A stretch of 64,000 nucleotides of DNA, taken from contig OY757026.1 in the NCBI GenBank assembly GCA_963580285.1, positions 67,395,396 through 67,459,395 on the forward strand, read 5' to 3'. A model generated the notes under the pieces. That model saw only the letters and a program-made list of their open reading frames with translations, had not been told where the DNA came from and did not search any database. Numbering within the stretch: position 1 is the first letter of the stretch; each line of letters opens with the position of its first letter. A program made the translations under genes and the position numbers. The stretch is from Lucinisca nassula. Lineage: Eukaryota > Mollusca > Bivalvia > Lucinida > Lucinidae. Below, one piece after another: positions 63,301 through 64,000 of the stretch.

Positions 63301-64000
63301 CAATGATATCGAACTTGCTGTGGTAAGAAAGGATCCCCTACACCACAAGAAATAACACTGTTTCTGTTTGATACTAGGAGGAGATCAATTAGTGAATTGG
63401 AAGTTTCAGTGAAGTGTGTAGGCTCAGTGATGCACTGAGTAAGGGAAAACTGTTGACAAAGATAGTTGATTTTGTGTGCTGTGGTTTCAGAAAACATATT
63501 ATAATTAAAGTCACCGGTCAGGCAAATATCCCTGATGTCAGTATCAAAAGCCAAGTTTACTGAAGTTTCTAATGTTGCTAAGTAATTGCTATCCGCATTT
63601 GGAGGTCTGTAGACAAGTCCAAAAAGTAAATGTTTATGTTTCAATGTGAGTTCTATCCATAAGCACTCAATACCAGGTGTTTCTAAGTCTTGTCTACGGG
63701 TGTAAGTAAGAGTGTCTTTAACATATATAATGACACCCCCATGTGGATCTCTCTCTCGATCCTTCCTCTCGGGTTTAAAGTATGAAGGTATTAAAATATC
63801 GTCTGTTGAAATGTTATGGTGCAGCCACGTTTCTGAGAAGGCCAGTATATCATATTCCGCCAGTTCAGTTTGAAGCAAGTCTAGTTTCGTAAATATACTT
63901 TGTACATTATAATGAACAAATGACAAGTGATGGAAAACATTTGTGAAGTTTGGAACTGACCCTGAAAACGAGGTACTAATACTGCTTACTGAGGATGAGG
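60374..64000 (-). mobile_element. LINE-2, APE-type non-LTR retrotransposon (runs off window)
   Basis: The 3' terminus GTTTAAACC is at 60374-60382. 3' UTR to 60797, then an intact ORF to the right edge. Same family as LINE-1 and 30530-31174, but clearly diverged from LINE-1 in protein. Confidence 0.9.
60798..64000 (-). CDS. LINE ORF2: endonuclease and reverse transcriptase, 5' end outside
   Basis: More than 1040 residues and open to the window edge. There is a Ser-rich stretch upstream (SSISTSFSGSVPNF) before HYNVQSI, so the true start lies beyond 64000. Endonuclease blocks: FSETWLHH, GLVYRPPNADS, GDFNYN, NSLIDLLLVSN, QQVRYHCP. Reverse transcriptase blocks: PISLLSNIDKVFEKS, FCDISKAFDRVWHKGLL, VPQGSILGPLLFLVFIND, LFADDTSLY (both Asp present), then HKHLGIYFSENGTWH. 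C-terminus CTCGHVENAYHFFFRC. No stops, so a recent and possibly competent copy. CR1/L2/Jockey-type. Confidence 0.93.
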   Translation of the reverse strand, partial: SSSVSSISTSFSGSVPNFTNVFHHLSFVHYNVQSIFTKLDLLQTELAEYDILAFSETWLHHNISTDDILIPSYFKPERKDRERDPHGGVIIYVKDTLTYTRRQDLETPGIECLWIELTLKHKHLLFGLVYRPPNADSNYLATLETSVNLAFDTDIRDICLTGDFNYNMFSETTAHKINYLCQQFSLTQCITEPTHFTETSNSLIDLLLVSNRNSVISCGVGDPFLPQQVRYHCPIFGIMNFSRPKSISLTRHIWLYDRGDYDLLRQKAATTDWDLFRDSDINNYASIITEHLIDISSQCIPNKTSRIRLSDPPWITSFIKRHIRKRKRLYRKAKSTNDPEAWAKFRRYRNKTISLIRRSKQAHTDKLANKLKSDNLTSRDWWVTLKHFINPVKSTSLPSIKSAGNLVTDPTEKVNLLNNYFRDQTIINDSNAELPHMPMYNVESELHSIILTPDEVQTILKSLPIGKAVGPDGVSNKVLKELAEEIAVPLTSFFNQSLASSKVPDDFKKANVSPIPKNDDPSLLTNYRPISLLSNIDKVFEKSIFKHVYNHLRDNNVLTSYQSGFTPGDSTTNQLAYLYNTFSQAMDSGKEVRVIFCDISKAFDRVWHKGLLFKLKAAGITGTLLDWFDDYLKQRKQRVVSPGATSDWKFIKAGVPQGSILGPLLFLVFINDIVTDIQTNIRLFADDTSLYIIVEDPVSDAFLLNTDLQTISDWAHKWLVTFNPAKTESLLLSRKVNKPWHPPVSMEGRQIKEVQSHKHLGIYFSENGTWHTHIEIIKEKAWHRLNVMRRLKFVLDRKSLEVIYISFIRPLLEYGDIIWDNCTQYEKRELDKIQNEAARIVTGATALVSLQSLNEEVGWESLQTRRTNHKLILFFKMQHDLVPTYLSNLVPPLVSETTMYGLRNANDFTTIQCNTHNYYLSFLPSVVRDYNNLPNQAKETTSLASFKTALTGSRVQIPKFYYRGKRKWQVMHARLRTNCSILKSDLFSKNMTDSPSCTCGHVENAYHFFFRCANYQNQRNQLLRDLSFVPNINLKILLYGDASRCFEDNEQIFRHVLAFIEASKRF

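Overview
The window is animal nuclear DNA from a repeat-dense invertebrate genome. A bivalve mollusc is the best guess (inference), based on the mix of tRNA-derived SINEs, Penelope-like elements (PLEs), very numerous short inverted-repeat elements, 2A-bearing LINEs and a split SLCO transporter gene. It has no operons, no CRISPR and no rRNA or stand-alone tRNA genes. Nearly every long open frame is either a retroelement or an accident of a short tandem repeat.

One host gene can be assembled. Nine minus-strand exons between 52774 and 3857 have canonical GT/AG borders and compatible phases. They encode about the first 451 residues of an organic anion transporting polypeptide closest to SLCO4A1 in motif and loop order. 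Exons 1 to 9 lie at 52596-52774, 47496-47562, 41881-42139, 39360-39566, 28420-28522, 24621-24742, 11254-11342, 9470-9608 and 3857-4055. The remaining 3' exons should lie left of position 1. The introns of this roughly 49-kb stretch are almost entirely transposable-element debris.

Region by region: 1-3.4 kb holds microsatellites, a SINE and PLE 3' UTR with a 90-bp tandem repeat. 4-9.4 kb holds inverted-repeat elements and a dead RTE-type LINE. 9.7-12.2 kb is MITE-rich and carries exons 7 and 8. 12.2-21.3 kb is a PLE cluster in both orientations with a hammerhead ribozyme at 14524-14569. 21.35-24.55 kb is a 3.2-kb element with terminal inverted repeats (TIRs). 25-31.6 kb holds SINEs, hairpin repeats and a LINE 3' end. 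31.7-34.5 and 34.85-39.25 kb are two nested stacks in which LINEs and SINEs have jumped into MITEs. 39.6-53.5 kb is a SINE/MITE mosaic with exons 1 to 4. 54.4-55.2 kb is a tandem array of 261-bp units, each with a minus-strand hammerhead motif (a retrozyme array). 60.4 kb to the end is a second intact LINE open to the window edge.

How the parts relate: LINE copies at 30.5, 35.2 and 60.4 kb share a 3' tail and are the likely autonomous retrotransposons. SINEs with different heads share a 3' module near GACGTTAAAC, consistent with use of one retrotransposition machinery. PLEs and the retrozyme array both carry hammerheads, fitting the known association of metazoan retrozymes with PLEs. The commonest short elements fall into several families with different termini that nevertheless share one central hairpin (ACTCRTTAGAAYCGCCTC and its complement). 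The retrozyme array and this shared hairpin module are the two most unusual signals here.
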